This document shows positions 30,570 through 41,780 of a DNA stretch of 64,000 bases, one piece after another; positions within the stretch are counted from its first letter, which is position 1, and every line of letters starts with the position of its first letter. The position numbers and the translations under genes were made by a program. Origin of the DNA: Nothopassalora personata (lineage: Eukaryota > Ascomycota > Dothideomycetes > Mycosphaerellales > Mycosphaerellaceae); contig CM066288.1 in NCBI GenBank assembly GCA_033816765.1, positions 4,830,760 through 4,894,759 of the forward strand, written 5' to 3'. The notes beneath the pieces were generated by a model. It did not search any database. It was not told where the DNA came from and saw nothing but the letters and a program-made list of their open reading frames with translations.

Positions 30570-31235
30570 TTCGTAGTATACGTTAGTATAGTGCGACGGA
30601 TGCGAGTCGCGGTTATTAACGTTATTATTACGGTCTCTATTAGAAGGATCCTTTCGATCTTTATAAACTGTCGCTAGTAGGCCCTAGGACTACCTAACAT
30701 CTTATATGTTAAGCTAAATAGTAGGGTAAGCTACTATACTACTATAAGACTACCTTAGCTTATAGCGACTAATTAAGCTACCTATAATGCCCGGGCTTAC
30801 TACTTTAGAACCTAAGGACAGGTTCGTAATGGGGGAGGATATATTAACGACTAATTAGTTGTGTTAACCTTAGGTTTAGTTATATTAACCTTAGGTTTAG
30901 AGGGAGGGTTCCTTAGGTTTAACTTACCCCTATTTCATTTAGGTTTAATTAGACATTTAGGTGAGCTAGCGGGACTAGTATAGCTATTAAGATATATACT
31001 ACGCAGTTAAGTATTGTAAGCGTAGCATTAAGGTAACAATTCAATTTATACCTCTCGAGTAGAGGGTATAGGGGTTTAGGTCCGCTAATCCTCTTGTTTT
31101 ATCCGGCTACTACGCTACTCGTTACGTAACCTAATTTTACGGTCCCGGGACTAGCAAATACCTCTACTTACATAAGCGCTACTCCACACTACTACAACTC
31201 GGACAGGCCTATATAGGGTAGTTAGTAGACATTAA
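30570..31235 (+). pseudogene. RIP-degraded terminal part of the third element E copy
   Basis: It aligns with about 19505-20075 of the right arm: it shares GCCCGGGCTTACT, AGGACAGGTTCGTAATGG and the CGAGTAGAGGG segment, and ends TTAGTAGACATTA. It carries dense CA-to-TA changes and an insertion of roughly 60 bp near 30630. The P1 palindrome is degenerate here (about 31134-31159). Confidence 0.85.
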
Positions 31236-32559
31236 TAGGTACGATATCTATAGTCCTCGAAGGACTTAACTAATCTCGTAGTAATAGTAGTATGTAGGCG
31301 GCCCTCGAGACCCGGTAAACGCATAGATACCGAGAGCCATTATATATTAAAATAACTAAGGAGGCCTAACTAACCGGATCGAGGAACTGTATAGTACCGA
31401 TAATAGCCCGGACTAGGGACCTAGGTAACATAACATACTAATTCCGAATACGGACATAGGTACATAATGCGTCGAGCCTACCTAACTTCTAACGCCCCTA
31501 GTAGACGCGTCTCTACTAACACTAAGCAATTCGGGCACCTCCTCGCTAACGGATAGTAGACTACTATTAAGAGACAAGTAAATAAGTAGCGATAGTAACG
31601 TTCCGGGCGCTACCTTACTAGAAGAGATATAGAGGGTAATCGATTAATAGCTAGAAGTTCACTAAACGCTAACTATCGATAGAACCCTCCCTAGCTCTTT
31701 ACCGGGGCTAATCTATTAAACTCCGACCCTAGCGTACGTTACGGAGCTTTAAGACACTATCTAAAAGCTCTAGAGAGACCTTAACAAACTTAGAGAGACG
31801 CGTAAGGATTACCTTAGTAGCGAAGACATTAAAGCAATTACTAAAGGCCTTAAGGCTTAAGAACGATTAAAAGCGGTTAAATCTAAGAAGGGTAAGAACG
31901 AAAAGTTAACCGCTAAAGAGGCGTACGGTAGCTAAGGTAAATCTCACGGTATAACATTAGAAGACTCTATCGGAGATAGCGTTAAAGTACTAGTAATAGG
32001 CACTAAACGGAAGGCGAGCGATTAATTAGACTTTGTTAACGACAACGCGGCGGCCTTTAAGAAATAGCGAGTTATAAAGAACGACTCTAATAAATGATCG
32101 AAGGAAAAGGCTAAGGCACGTAAGCTAATTATCGGTAGCCTAACTAGTAGCCCGAGAAAGATACGCTCTTATACGAACCTTAGCAGATTAGATAAAGAGA
32201 ACCGTCTACCTCTAACACTACTAAAGTTTACCGACGCCTAACTAGATATAGGTAAACCTTTACCTATTCGCCTAGAAATCACCGCTAAAGACTACGACTA
32301 CTTTAACGGTAGCCTAGATAAACTATAGGAAGAACGATAGCTATAGAGCGATCGTAATAGTAACGATAACTATAGTAGCGGGTAGGAGGCCTACGGTAAC
32401 TACGCCTCTAACAGTAGCGAGGAGAGCGAAGTAATAGAGCCCCTAAGCTAGGCTAACGGCTACTAATTAACGAATAGCGACTACTAGGGCGATAATTACT
32501 CGTATACCGAATACGACGAGGTGACGAATAATTAACGATCGAGGGATCGTTAATTAACA
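31236..32559 (+). pseudogene. RIP-degraded coding remnant, probably LINE ORF1
   Basis: From about 31620 to 32540 one plus-strand frame is continuous if TAG/TAA are read as former Gln codons. It would encode a Lys/Glu-rich helical segment followed by an acidic, Asn/Ser-rich stretch. It lies just upstream of a recognisable LINE endonuclease start, so ORF1 of that element is the simplest reading. The first 400 bp show nothing I can identify. Confidence 0.45.
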
Positions 32560-32692
32560 TCCTTTAATATAACGTTTAGCGAAGTAGCGACACGATAACG
32601 CTCTTATTCTAAAATGAAGAGATACTCGAGTACGACATTATAGCTATTTAAGAGCTATACCTTAACGAACGAACACTAGGGCTAGTAATAAC
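32560..32692 (+). pseudogene. RIP-degraded LINE ORF2 start (endonuclease N-terminus)
   Basis: A translated segment resembling ILEYDIIAIQEPYLNERT matches the first motif of the APE-type endonuclease of Tad-like LINEs (QEPW in consensus). The frame continues after element B at 43515, across the target duplication ATAAC. Confidence 0.7.
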
Positions 32693-33083
32693 TGTTACGG
32701 AATGATTCCTATGGACCCTAGAATTATAATAATAAGACGAACACGTAACTTATCCTACCTAAGCGCTTAGACTTAGAGCGATTAGACTGCTTATACTTAG
32801 ACTTGGAGCGATTAGACTGCTTATGCTTAGACTAATTAGACTGCTTATACTTAGACTAATTAGACTAATTACCGAGATCTACGAATCTCCTTTATATTTA
32901 GGAACGCTAGAAACCCTTATAGTTCTAATGCATTTAACTCATGTTACTATCTTACTAATTAGAATACAACTCTTATTCCTATTATTCATCTTCGCTTAGC
33001 TTACTTTAGCCTCTCTAAAGAATACCGCCGCGTAACTTAACTTATCTCTCTTTTAAGACTAGCCCTAGAACGAGATAATAACA
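32693..33083 (+). repeat. 5' LTR of element B (RIP-altered)
   Basis: It starts TGTTACGGAATG and ends GATAATAACA. It includes a ~24-bp tandem motif with GCTTAGACTTAGAGCGATTA (about 32760-32875). Confidence 0.93.
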
Positions 33084-33418
33084 CTTTAAACGCCCTTAGG
33101 ATAAACGCTACTTAAGTAGCTAGTAGGGGAACACCCGCCCCTAGCGAAGTAGGAAGCATCCGCCGTGCGCCACTACAATAGACTACTACTACGAAGGACG
33201 ATGAGTCTAATGACAATAACGAGCCTACTCTAAGGAAGAACGACGTTAAGGCTACTAAGCTAGACCTCTTCTATAGAGATAGAGCTAAGTTCGACGACTA
33301 GATCAATTAGATGGATATGTACCTCATGTTTAACCTAGTCGATGCCGATAAAAGAACTATCTTCGCTATCACGTACCTTCGTAGAAGTGCGTAGAACTAG
33401 ATTAAACCTTACCTTAAG

Positions 33419-33604
33419 TGACACGGGCGATATGAGATCCGGAGAGTGTAGGAGTCAAGTCGTGAATAATACAATCTACGAAGAGTCTAAGAACGAGAGA
33501 GAAGAGAGAAGCAAGGTCGATCTCGTGCCAAGCCGCGCTAACCCGATCCGGAAGGTCCGCGGTTAAGCCGGCGAAGGGTCCAAGGTCAAGGCCACCCCGT
33601 GACA
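33419..33604 (+). repeat. Solo LTR, 186 bp, TSD TTAAG
   Basis: The sequence starts TGACACGGG and ends CCCGTGACA and is flanked by TTAAG (33414-33418 and 33605-33609). It is not RIP-mutated, unlike the DNA around it. I cannot assign its family from this window; strand is arbitrary. Confidence 0.8.
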
Positions 33605-33727
33605 TTAAGGAATACCTTAAAGGTATAGGACGATTAGACCCTACTAGAATGTTTAGGAGCTACACCCTTTTTAAAGAGAAGATGAAATCAATCTTTAGAA
33701 CCTCGAACGAAGTCTAATAGGCTATAC

Positions 33728-33993
33728 TGTTAAACAGGTACGAGTTGCGCAGCCACTGGAAGATGGAATCTTGCCTTAGGACGAAGAAGGACCCAATGGG
33801 ATAGCGTGTCTCTATGAACAAGTATCGCGGATGTGGATGTAAAGGATAAGAGGCAGACTCATCTGTTCGGATGAGTCTTATACCCCTGATCCAGCCACGT
33901 CACCCAGCCACGTAATCCTGTTGCGGGGCAACCACATGTTGGGGTCCGGTAGACCCCAACCTCTTTAACCCGATGACCTGCATATTCTCAACA
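33728..33993 (+). repeat. Solo LTR, 266 bp, TSD TATAC
   Basis: The sequence starts TGTTAAACAGG and ends TTCTCAACA and is flanked by TATAC (33723-33727 and 33994-33998). It is not RIP-mutated and contains a hairpin-prone GGGGTCCGGTAGACCCC segment. The family is unassigned; strand is arbitrary. Confidence 0.8.
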
Positions 33994-34808
33994 TATACGA
34001 ATCATTTAACACCTAAAGTAGAAGACGTCTACTTTAGAGTATGCCGCCAAATTCGAAGAATACGGACAAATTACTAGATGGGACTAGACGGCGTTAATAA
34101 CTATGTTCCGACGTAGACTTAAGGACTCCGTTAAGAACGAGTTAATAAGACACGGGGGATAGATCACTAACCTCGAAGAGCTAATGAAGGCGTCGATTAA
34201 CATCGATAACTAGCTCTAGGAACGACACTAGGAGAAGAAATACGATTCTAAAGTAGGAGGAATAGTAGGATATGCTCCGGACCGTAGACCCTTAGGAGGA
34301 TACATTACGAAGGGAGAATTCTTACGATAAAGCTAGCCCTACTATAGACTATAGCTAATGGAACTAGACGTTACCTAACGAGGACGGAGGATCGATAAGA
34401 GTAGGGGCCACGGAAAGCCCTTTAAAGGAAAATGAAAACTCATATACTATACCTATAGTAAGGAAGGTCACATAGCGCGGGATTGCCGCGGTAAAAATAT
34501 AGTACGCCGCGAGCAATTCAATATGATACAACCCCGAACTAGTAAATCTAAGAGTAGCGTTAGATCTCGAGGAGATACCGACTATACTCGGAGAGTAGAG
34601 GAGAGAGCTAGTAATAGAAGCACGACGCCTCTCCTAGACCCCTTAGAAGGACGAGGAGGATACTATAGGTAGTAAATAGTAGTTATTCCATTTAATGCGA
34701 AGAACCAACTACGACAGTTTAACATAATAACACGAAGAGTCGACTACGAGATCGAATCCGAGTCTCGAAATGGTTATAGAAGCCTTTATTAGCGATTCTA
34801 TTACTAAG

Positions 34809-35292
34809 TGTTACGGTATGACAACACCGCAAAGGAAAACATCCTGGCACGGGTCACGTGCAAAAGATGTATGCGCGACTGTTACGGTATGACAACACCG
34901 CAAGGGAAAACATCCTGGCACGGGTCACGTGCAAAAGATGTATGCGCGACGTCCGCGACGCCTGACTGGGGACGACTCGTCGCGCATAGCGCGAAAGACG
35001 TACCCGCGACATGAGCGACGTCCGCGACGGTAGCGACGAGCGCACTTGTCGCAGAAGGCGCACATGGCGCGAAAGGACAGCCAAGACTGGCAAATCTCCT
35101 TTGTATTTAGGAACGCTGAGAATCCCTTATGGCTTCGACTGCGTTCAACTCATGTTACGATCTCACTGATTGGAATACACTCTTACTCCAATTATTCATC
35201 TTCGCTCAGTTTGCTTTAGCCTCTCCAAAGAATACCGCCACGTGACTTGACTTATCTCTCTTTTGAGATTAGCCCTGGAACGAGACATAACA
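34809..35292 (+). repeat. Solo LTR with a 71-bp tandem duplication of its 5' end, TSD CTAAG
   Basis: The 413-bp LTR (34880-35292) starts TGTTACGGTATG and ends GAGACATAACA. Its first 71 bp are duplicated immediately upstream (34809-34879) with one difference (AAAGG versus AAGGG). The whole 484 bp is flanked by CTAAG (34804-34808 and 35293-35297). It is not RIP-mutated and sits in RIP-mutated element B DNA. Its 3' half is related to the LTRs of A and B. Confidence 0.92.
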
Positions 35293-37843
35293 CTAAGACT
35301 CGTGTTAAATCCACTACGCCGCGAAGTTAGGCGTAGGGTATTAGCCTTAGCAACTACGAGGAACCCTAGGAGCGACGCATAGGTAAGACGCTACGCTCCA
35401 AGAAGTAGACATCGATAAATCCTACTTTAACGAAGATAGAAGCGATAAAGAAAATCAGGACCTAGGATAGAACGGATTATAGTTACTAGAACTATAGGAA
35501 GAAAGTTAAGAAACCACCGGGCTAGATACTATCGAGGAAGAATAGGATCCGGAAGAATTAAGCGAAGAAGATTCCTCCGAAGGAGAAGAGAGCGACACTA
35601 ACGACGATAACGAATAACTTACCTTTACGGTAGATACACCTAAGAAACTGTACGACATGATTATCTACCTATAAAGAAGGTACGAGGAATTCCTACCTAA
35701 GATAGGTAGACGAAGGAGGCTACATTCCATTAAGTTTAATAAGACACTCGACACCCTACGAGGCATAGCCTAGGGATACCTACTTATGGAAACAACCGAG
35801 AATCTAGTAACTACCGTTATAGAACGACTACCGATAGGAAGCCGAATAATAGGAACCGGATATCTTACACCGTTAGGAACATTTATATCGAATAAATTAC
35901 GTAACATAGTATAACACGTACGCGCACTCTACTTAGAAACGTAGAAGATCTAGGAACGCAATAGATTATAAGTGTAGACATAGGGTAACGGGCTATAGGT
36001 TCTAGCCGAAGCCTCTAGGCACGAAGTATAGTAAACTATATACTATTCGGGAAAAGGATTAGCTCCCTAGGAATAAGCGACCGGAGGGAGTTATGCAATA
36101 CTTAGGCTCACGCATCGACATTAAACACAGTTTTCTAGACATAAGTAATCGTTAACGGACATAAGACTAGTGTTATAATCGACTTAGGAGTAGCGGGGAA
36201 CTTTATCTCCGAGTCTTTTATAAGAAGAAACGGGTTAGCTACCCTAAAGAAGAAATAGGGTTACGAGTTAATCGCGGTAAACGGATTATCGTTACCTAGG
36301 GTAGAATGGGAGACGATACTATTGCCACTAGCTATCTAATAGTACTACGAGAATATTACCTTAGATGTTACTAATATAGCTAGTTATAACATAGTATTAG
36401 GTATGCCTTAGTTAAGAAAGTACAATCTAGTAATCGACTAGAGAAGAGGAGTACTTACATTTAGGGAATGCGATTACGTTGTCGACATTTAGCCTACGTA
36501 GTAGTAGCGTTTACTAGTAGATAAGGTAAGGAAACAGCTAAACGAGATATAGCTTACGCCGACTAGAAGGATAGAAGAACTACCTTCGACCGGGATAGAT
36601 ACTAGCGTAGGGCCGCCGGGTTACGAAGTTACTAGAAGTAATAGAAGTAACGCACTATCGAAGAATACTAACATCTTAGAGTTAAGTATTCCTAAGGAGT
36701 ATCGTAAGTAGTCGCGACTCTTTAAAGAGGAGAGAGGTAAAACCGCCTTACCTAAGCACCGCCTATAGGATTATAAGATTAACATTTAGCTAGGGAAAGA
36801 GCCTCTATAGGGACCCCTATATTAAATGTCTAAGAAAGAGCTATAGACCCTACGAGAATAGCTAAAGGAGAAGCTAGCTAAAGGATAGATAAGAAGATCT
36901 ACCTCGAGTGTAGGAACTCTATACATGTTCGTTCTAAAAGTAAACGGGAAGTTACGACTCGTATAGGACTATAGGAAGTTAAACGAGATTACGATTAAGA
37001 ACTGATACCCGCTACCTAACATCAAAGAAGCATAAGATAGATTAACCGGATTAGACTAGTACACGAAGATTAACCTACGAGATGCCTTCTATACTATACG
37101 AATAGTAGAAGGAGAAGAATAGAAGACCGCTTTTAGAACGAGATACGGACTTTACGAATTCTTAGTTATGCTAATAGGATTAACTAACGTACCCGCATCC
37201 TGTTAGGACCTTATTAACGAGACACTTAGAGACCTACTCGACGTATACGTTATCGTATATATAGACAATATACTAGTCTACACGAAAGGATCCCTATAGA
37301 AACATATAAGATAAGTCTAAGACGTCTTCGAACGACTTACGCAATTAGGATTTAAGACGGTACCCGAGAAATGCGAATTCTATAAGAAAGAAGTTAAATT
37401 CCTAGGCTTCATTATTAGCACTATAGGGATAACGATCGACCCTACGAAGACACAGTTAATTAGAGAGTAGCTAGAACCAAAAACAGTTAAGGACGTACAA
37501 TTATTCCTTAGACTAGCGAACTATAACCGGAAATTCATTAAGGATTACTTAAAGACAGTAGCACTAATAACGATGCTTATAAGAAAGGACGTCACTTAGA
37601 AATAGGGAAAGGAATAGATTAAAGCATTTAAGAAACTTAAGGAATAATGCGCTTTAGCCCCTACGCTTCGACTGTTCGATAGTAGTAAGGAAGTCCACAT
37701 CGAGACCGATGCGTCTAATATAGCAATAGGCGCGTGTCTAACGTAGACATACGATAGGTAGAGACACCTAGTAGCCTATTACTCCCGGAAAATGACTATA
37801 GCGGAACAGAACTCCGACATCTATAATAAAGAGCTTCTAGCTA
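35293..37843 (+). pseudogene. RIP-degraded pol of element B: protease, RT, start of RNase H
   Basis: Reading former Gln codons through stops, a protease-like region lies near 36140-36480 (segment VLGMPWLRKYNLVIDW). RT follows from about 36790 to 37400 (CNGKLRLV-type and a degraded catalytic box near 37250). RNase H begins near 37690 with a trace of ETDAS. The solo LTR at 37844 interrupts it. Confidence 0.8.
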
Positions 37844-38256
37844 TGTTATGTCTCGTTCCAGGGCTAATCTCAAAAGAGAGATAAGTCAAGTCACGTGGCG
37901 GTATTCTTTGGAGAGGCTAAAGCAAACTGAGCGAAGATGAATAATTGGAGTAAGAGTGTATTCCAATCAGTAAGATCGTAACATGAGTTGAACGCAGTCG
38001 AAGCCATAAGGGATTCTCAGCGTTCCTAAATACAAAGGAGATTTGCCAGTCTTGGCTGTCCTTTCGCGCCATGTGCGCCTTCTGCGACAAGTGCGCTCGT
38101 CGCTACCGTCGCGGACGTCGCTCATGTCGCGGGTACGTCTTTCGCGCTATGCGCGACGAGTCGTCCCCAGTCAGGCGTCGCGGACGTCGCGCATACATCT
38201 TTTGCACGTGACCCGTGCCAGGATGTTTTCCCTTGCGGTGTTGTCATACCGTAACA
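37844..38256 (-). repeat. Solo LTR, 413 bp, minus orientation, TSD AGCTA
   Basis: This is the reverse complement of the LTR at 34880-35292 with very few differences. It is flanked by AGCTA (37839-37843 and 38257-38261) and unmutated by RIP. It splits the RNase H remnant of element B. Confidence 0.95.
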
Positions 38257-38261
38257 AGCTA

Positions 38262-39900
38262 TTGTTACTACTATGTAACATTAGAGAGTATATGTCGAGG
38301 GCCTACCGAAGTTAACGATTCTTTCTAACTATAAGAATCTTACGTACTTTATAACGACGAAAGAACTTACCCGAAGATAAGCCCGCTAGTCGGAGCTACT
38401 AGGACAGTATAAGTTCGAAATTAAATATACTCTAGGACGAGAGAACGGCCGCGCCGACGCGCTAAGCCAAAGAAGCGACTACATAGAAGGAAAAGAACTA
38501 GTATAACACAAAATATTAAAGACGAACCCCGACGGAAGTCTTAGTACTAATATAAGAGAATTTAACAACATCGTACGGATATTAGGCAATAGGGACGAAC
38601 AATTCCCTATATCGTAAGGAAAATACTAGGTACTAAAGGATCGAGAAGAAGAATGCATACGATAACATTACGACGGACTAACTTATAGACACCCCGGAAC
38701 TTTAAAAACGATGGACCTAATATAACGCAGTTTCTCATTTCTATAGATAAGACTTAAGGTGTTACGCTACATTAAACAATACGTACACTACTAACGAAAC
38801 AAGGCTACGAGACACGTAAAATACGGTCACCTACAGTTTAGGACACTACCGATGAAACTATAGGACGAAGTTATAATAGACTTTATTACGAAACTCCTAC
38901 CGTTAAAAGATTAAGTTACGAAATAACCATACGACATAATACTAGTTATAGTTAATAGACTTACGAAATACGTATACTTTATTCCTACATCAGAAACGTA
39001 TAATATAGAGCAGCTTGGATACCTTGTACTAGATAGACTTATCCGATACTACGGATTCCCTTAAGCGTTTATAACGGATAGAGATAAGCTATTTACATTA
39101 AACTACTAGAAGATGCTTATAGGAACGATCGGAATTAAACATAAGCTATTAATAGCATATTATCCGGAGATAGACGGACAAACTGAAAGGATGAATTAAA
39201 CGCTAGAACAATACCTACGACACTATATTAACTATATATAAGACAACTGGGTTTCATTACTGCCAATAGCGTAGATTGTACTAAATAACTACAAATCGGA
39301 GATAACTTTAACGACGCCATTTTATGCAAACTTTAGTAAAGATTCTAACCTATTCGGAACACCTAGATCCTATCTATAGGCCGAGAGAGCAATCGTAACG
39401 ATAGATACTCTTAAGGAAGTGTATAAAGAAACACGTAAGGCGATCAAAGATGCATAACGAAAACTGTCTTAATAACGGTAGGACACGAGAAAAATGGCAC
39501 CTCTACTAAAAGAGGGGGATAAGGTCTATCTCCTTATAAAAAACTTAAGAATAAGAAGATAGACTAAGAAACTAGATTACGTTAAGGTCGGACCATTTTT
39601 AATCGATAAAGTCGTAGGACTAGTTAACTATCGACTACGACTACTACCTAACGCAAAAATCCACCTAGTCTTCTATATCTCTAAGCTAGAACCCGTAGAC
39701 GCCGAAACACCCTACTAGGAGAGCTTCCATTTCGAGCCGGAAGTAGAAAACGAATTTAAAGTCGAAAAAATCATAGATAAAAAGGGTTAGCGATACCTTA
39801 TTAAATGGAAGGGATACGACGAATTAGAAAATACCTAGGAACTAAAAGAAAATCTACGAAACTATTAGTAGAAGATTCGGGAGTATTAAAACGGCGCTTA
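38262..39900 (+). pseudogene. RIP-degraded pol of element B: RNase H end, integrase, chromodomain
   Basis: From about 38760 the sequence aligns base by base with 1-1110 of element A, with CA-to-TA and TG-to-TA changes. The integrase core and the C-terminal chromodomain are recognisable; KWKGYD survives near 39805. Confidence 0.9.
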
Positions 39901-39949
39901 CTTAGAAGTAACTACACTATAAGACATAGTAACTTTTAAGTAAACGGAC

Positions 39950-40021
39950 GACTAGAGTAGGAATTAAACCTACGACCTTAAGAGTATAGATAGCTTACGC
40001 TCTACTACTAAGCTACCTAGC
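39950..40021 (-). tRNA. RIP-altered tRNA-like sequence of element B
   Basis: It matches the tRNA-like sequence of element A (1166-1239) with C-to-T/G-to-A changes. Both Pol III boxes are now altered (for example GGTTTAATTCC instead of GGTTCGATTCC). Its position between pol and the antisense gene is the same as in element A. Confidence 0.6.
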
Positions 40022-40079
40022 TAATTAATGAGAATAGGGACACGACTTATAAATAAGTACCCTAAAGAGTCTCTACCCC

Positions 40080-40400
40080 TAGGGACTCGCCCTAAGGCTC
40101 CGCCCTAGAAAGCGCCGCCTAGTTATTTACGGGTATCTCTAGCATATCCGAGAAAGAAACTAGCGAAGGCGACACCTCTACCCCCGACGCCCGCTTAAGA
40201 GACGCTAGCTCCTTACGCGCCTCTTCCTCCTCGAGCTCCTCTAACTCCTTAGCGACGGCATCGTCGGTACGACGCTTAGCTAATCGAAGCTATTTCCGAA
40301 GACAGATCTTACGTATCTTTAGCCGCACCTCCTCCTCTTTAATCCTCTTAAGCTCTAGCTTAAGCTTATCGCGCGAATCGCGAAGACGTTCCTACTCCGG
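40080..40400 (-). pseudogene. RIP-altered antisense gene of element B, coiled-coil half
   Basis: The minus strand encodes a Glu/Lys/Leu-rich coiled-coil-like segment corresponding to the WEKLRN...LRKQLRLAEN region of the element D antisense gene. Element D inserted inside it; the Cys-rich part should lie beyond 42844. Confidence 0.65.
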
Positions 40401-40730
40401 TGTTACGGTTTGATTCGTGGAGAACTCACAGCCACTCACTAAGCGAGGAGAGCAAAGAAACTTGCGGGACAGAGAGCAAGAGATCAAGAGATCAAGAGAT
40501 CAAGAGAGCAAGAGAACAAGAGATCAAGAGAGCAAGAGAGAGCAGGACAGATCACGCCAAGACATGGCACTATATAGACGACGCTCTTTTGCAAGTAGAT
40601 AGGAGCCTCGTGCTCAACTCATTTTAAGTATACACCATATACTGTTTGGAACCACTACCTTCATAACTGATTGAGACATCCCTGCAAAGATCCAAGCCCG
40701 AGTTGTGATAACGTACAGCGGTTCCTAACA
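40401..40730 (+). repeat. 5' LTR of element D
   Basis: It starts TGTTACGGTTTG and ends TTCCTAACA. Internal GAGATCAA/GAGAGCAA repeats occupy about 40470-40550. A TATATA box is at 40571-40576. GTGCTCAA at 40610-40617 lies about 39 bp downstream of it. Confidence 0.95.
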
Positions 40731-40733
40731 ACT

Positions 40734-40741
40734 TTGAGCAC
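40734..40741 (+). promoter_or_regulatory. Possible self-priming PBS of element D
   Basis: TTGAGCAC begins 4 nt after the LTR and is the reverse complement of GTGCTCAA in the LTR, near the expected RNA 5' end. At 8 bp the match is shorter than in element C, so chance is not excluded. Confidence 0.45.
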
Positions 40742-40762
40742 CACCACCAGGGCCCTTTGCAT

Positions 40763-41755
40763 ATGTCTGGGAGAGACGCTACCCGGAGTCCGTCACGACA
40801 ACAGCCACAGTCAACTGGCATCACGGAACGAATGAGCGAAATGTCGATTACAGGAAGCAGCAAGAACAACAACACTCCTATGGGTATGCTGAACCCATTG
40901 GACCACCACCGTGCACCTAAGGTGTCTACGCCGGAGACGTTCGACGGGACCAAGGACAAACTGGAGGCTTTTCAACTGCAGGTTCAGTTGTACCTTCACT
41001 TCAACGCACACCAGTTTCAAGGCGAGGCCAGCAAGGTCTTGTACGCCGCATCCTTCCTACGAGGAAAAGCAGCTAGAGGATTCCGACCATACCTCAAGGA
41101 CTGGCTACACAACCAGGGCGAGGGAGAAACACCGAAAACGGAAACTCGAAAAATTTTCCACGACTACGACGAGTTTGAGACGAAACTCGATGATCTATAC
41201 GGGATACCAAATGAGGAGGTATACGCCGACCGACATATCCGACAACTTCGACAGACTACTTCTGTAGCGCTGTACGCCTCAGAATTCCAAGGATATGCCG
41301 CCGACCTGGAATGGAACGACGCAGCTTTGCGATCGCAGTTCTACCTCGGGCTGAAAGACAACGTCAAAGCCGAACTATCCCGAAACGCCAGCGTCGTTAC
41401 GCTAGGGGCGATGATCAAGGCAGCAAAGGAGATCGACGAAAGGCTCCAGGAGTTGAGGTACGACCGACACGTACAGCCTGGATACCAGAGACCCGCCGCG
41501 AGCGGAAGAGGGGGCTTCAAGGCCAGAAGTCAGGACCCTAGTAGTTACGGGGATCCAATGGAATTGGACGTAACGGAACGTAGGACAGGAAGGGGGCTGA
41601 AGAGCAAAGGTTCCACCTGCTACGTATGTGGCGAGCAAGGCCATTTTGCAAGGAACTGCAAGAAAAGGAACATGGTTAGCCGCGAATTCAACGCAATGAT
41701 TCGCGAAGAGAAGACATACCAGGAATGCGAGAGCTTTCTCTCGAAATCTGCCTAG
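40763..41755 (+). CDS. Element D Gag
   Basis: The first ATG is at 40763 and the ORF encodes about 330 residues. After a polar N-terminus, a Ty3/gypsy Gag capsid-like region runs from about residue 50 to 240, containing FDGTKDKLEAFQLQVQLYL and an LRQTTSVALYASEFQGYAADL-type helix. A basic linker precedes a canonical CCHC zinc knuckle CYVCGEQGHFARNC near residue 295. Gag would form particles and select element RNA. It is intact and unmutated although no pol follows. The stop lies only 25 bp from the end of the convergent antisense gene. Confidence 0.93.
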   Translation: MSGRDATRSPSRQQPQSTGITERMSEMSITGSSKNNNTPMGMLNPLDHHRAPKVSTPETFDGTKDKLEAFQLQVQLYLHFNAHQFQGEASKVLYAASFLRGKAARGFRPYLKDWLHNQGEGETPKTETRKIFHDYDEFETKLDDLYGIPNEEVYADRHIRQLRQTTSVALYASEFQGYAADLEWNDAALRSQFYLGLKDNVKAELSRNASVVTLGAMIKAAKEIDERLQELRYDRHVQPGYQRPAASGRGGFKARSQDPSSYGDPMELDVTERRTGRGLKSKGSTCYVCGEQGHFARNCKKRNMVSREFNAMIREEKTYQECESFLSKSA

Positions 41756-41780
41756 CAGAAACAACCTGACGACAACGGCC

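Larger units (their letters stand above)
33084..34540 (+). pseudogene. RIP-degraded gag of element B (interrupted twice)
   Basis: Coding traces run from about 33230 to 34540. A translated zinc-knuckle remnant at about 34440-34500 corresponds to CYVCGEQGHFARNC of element D Gag, with the first Cys codons RIP-mutated. Two solo LTRs (33419-33604, 33728-33993) split the frame, in addition to many TAG/TAA stops. Confidence 0.75.

Noticed and set aside
33342..33566. 74-codon ORF in element B
   Set aside because: It is a chance frame spanning the junction between RIP-degraded gag and a solo LTR.
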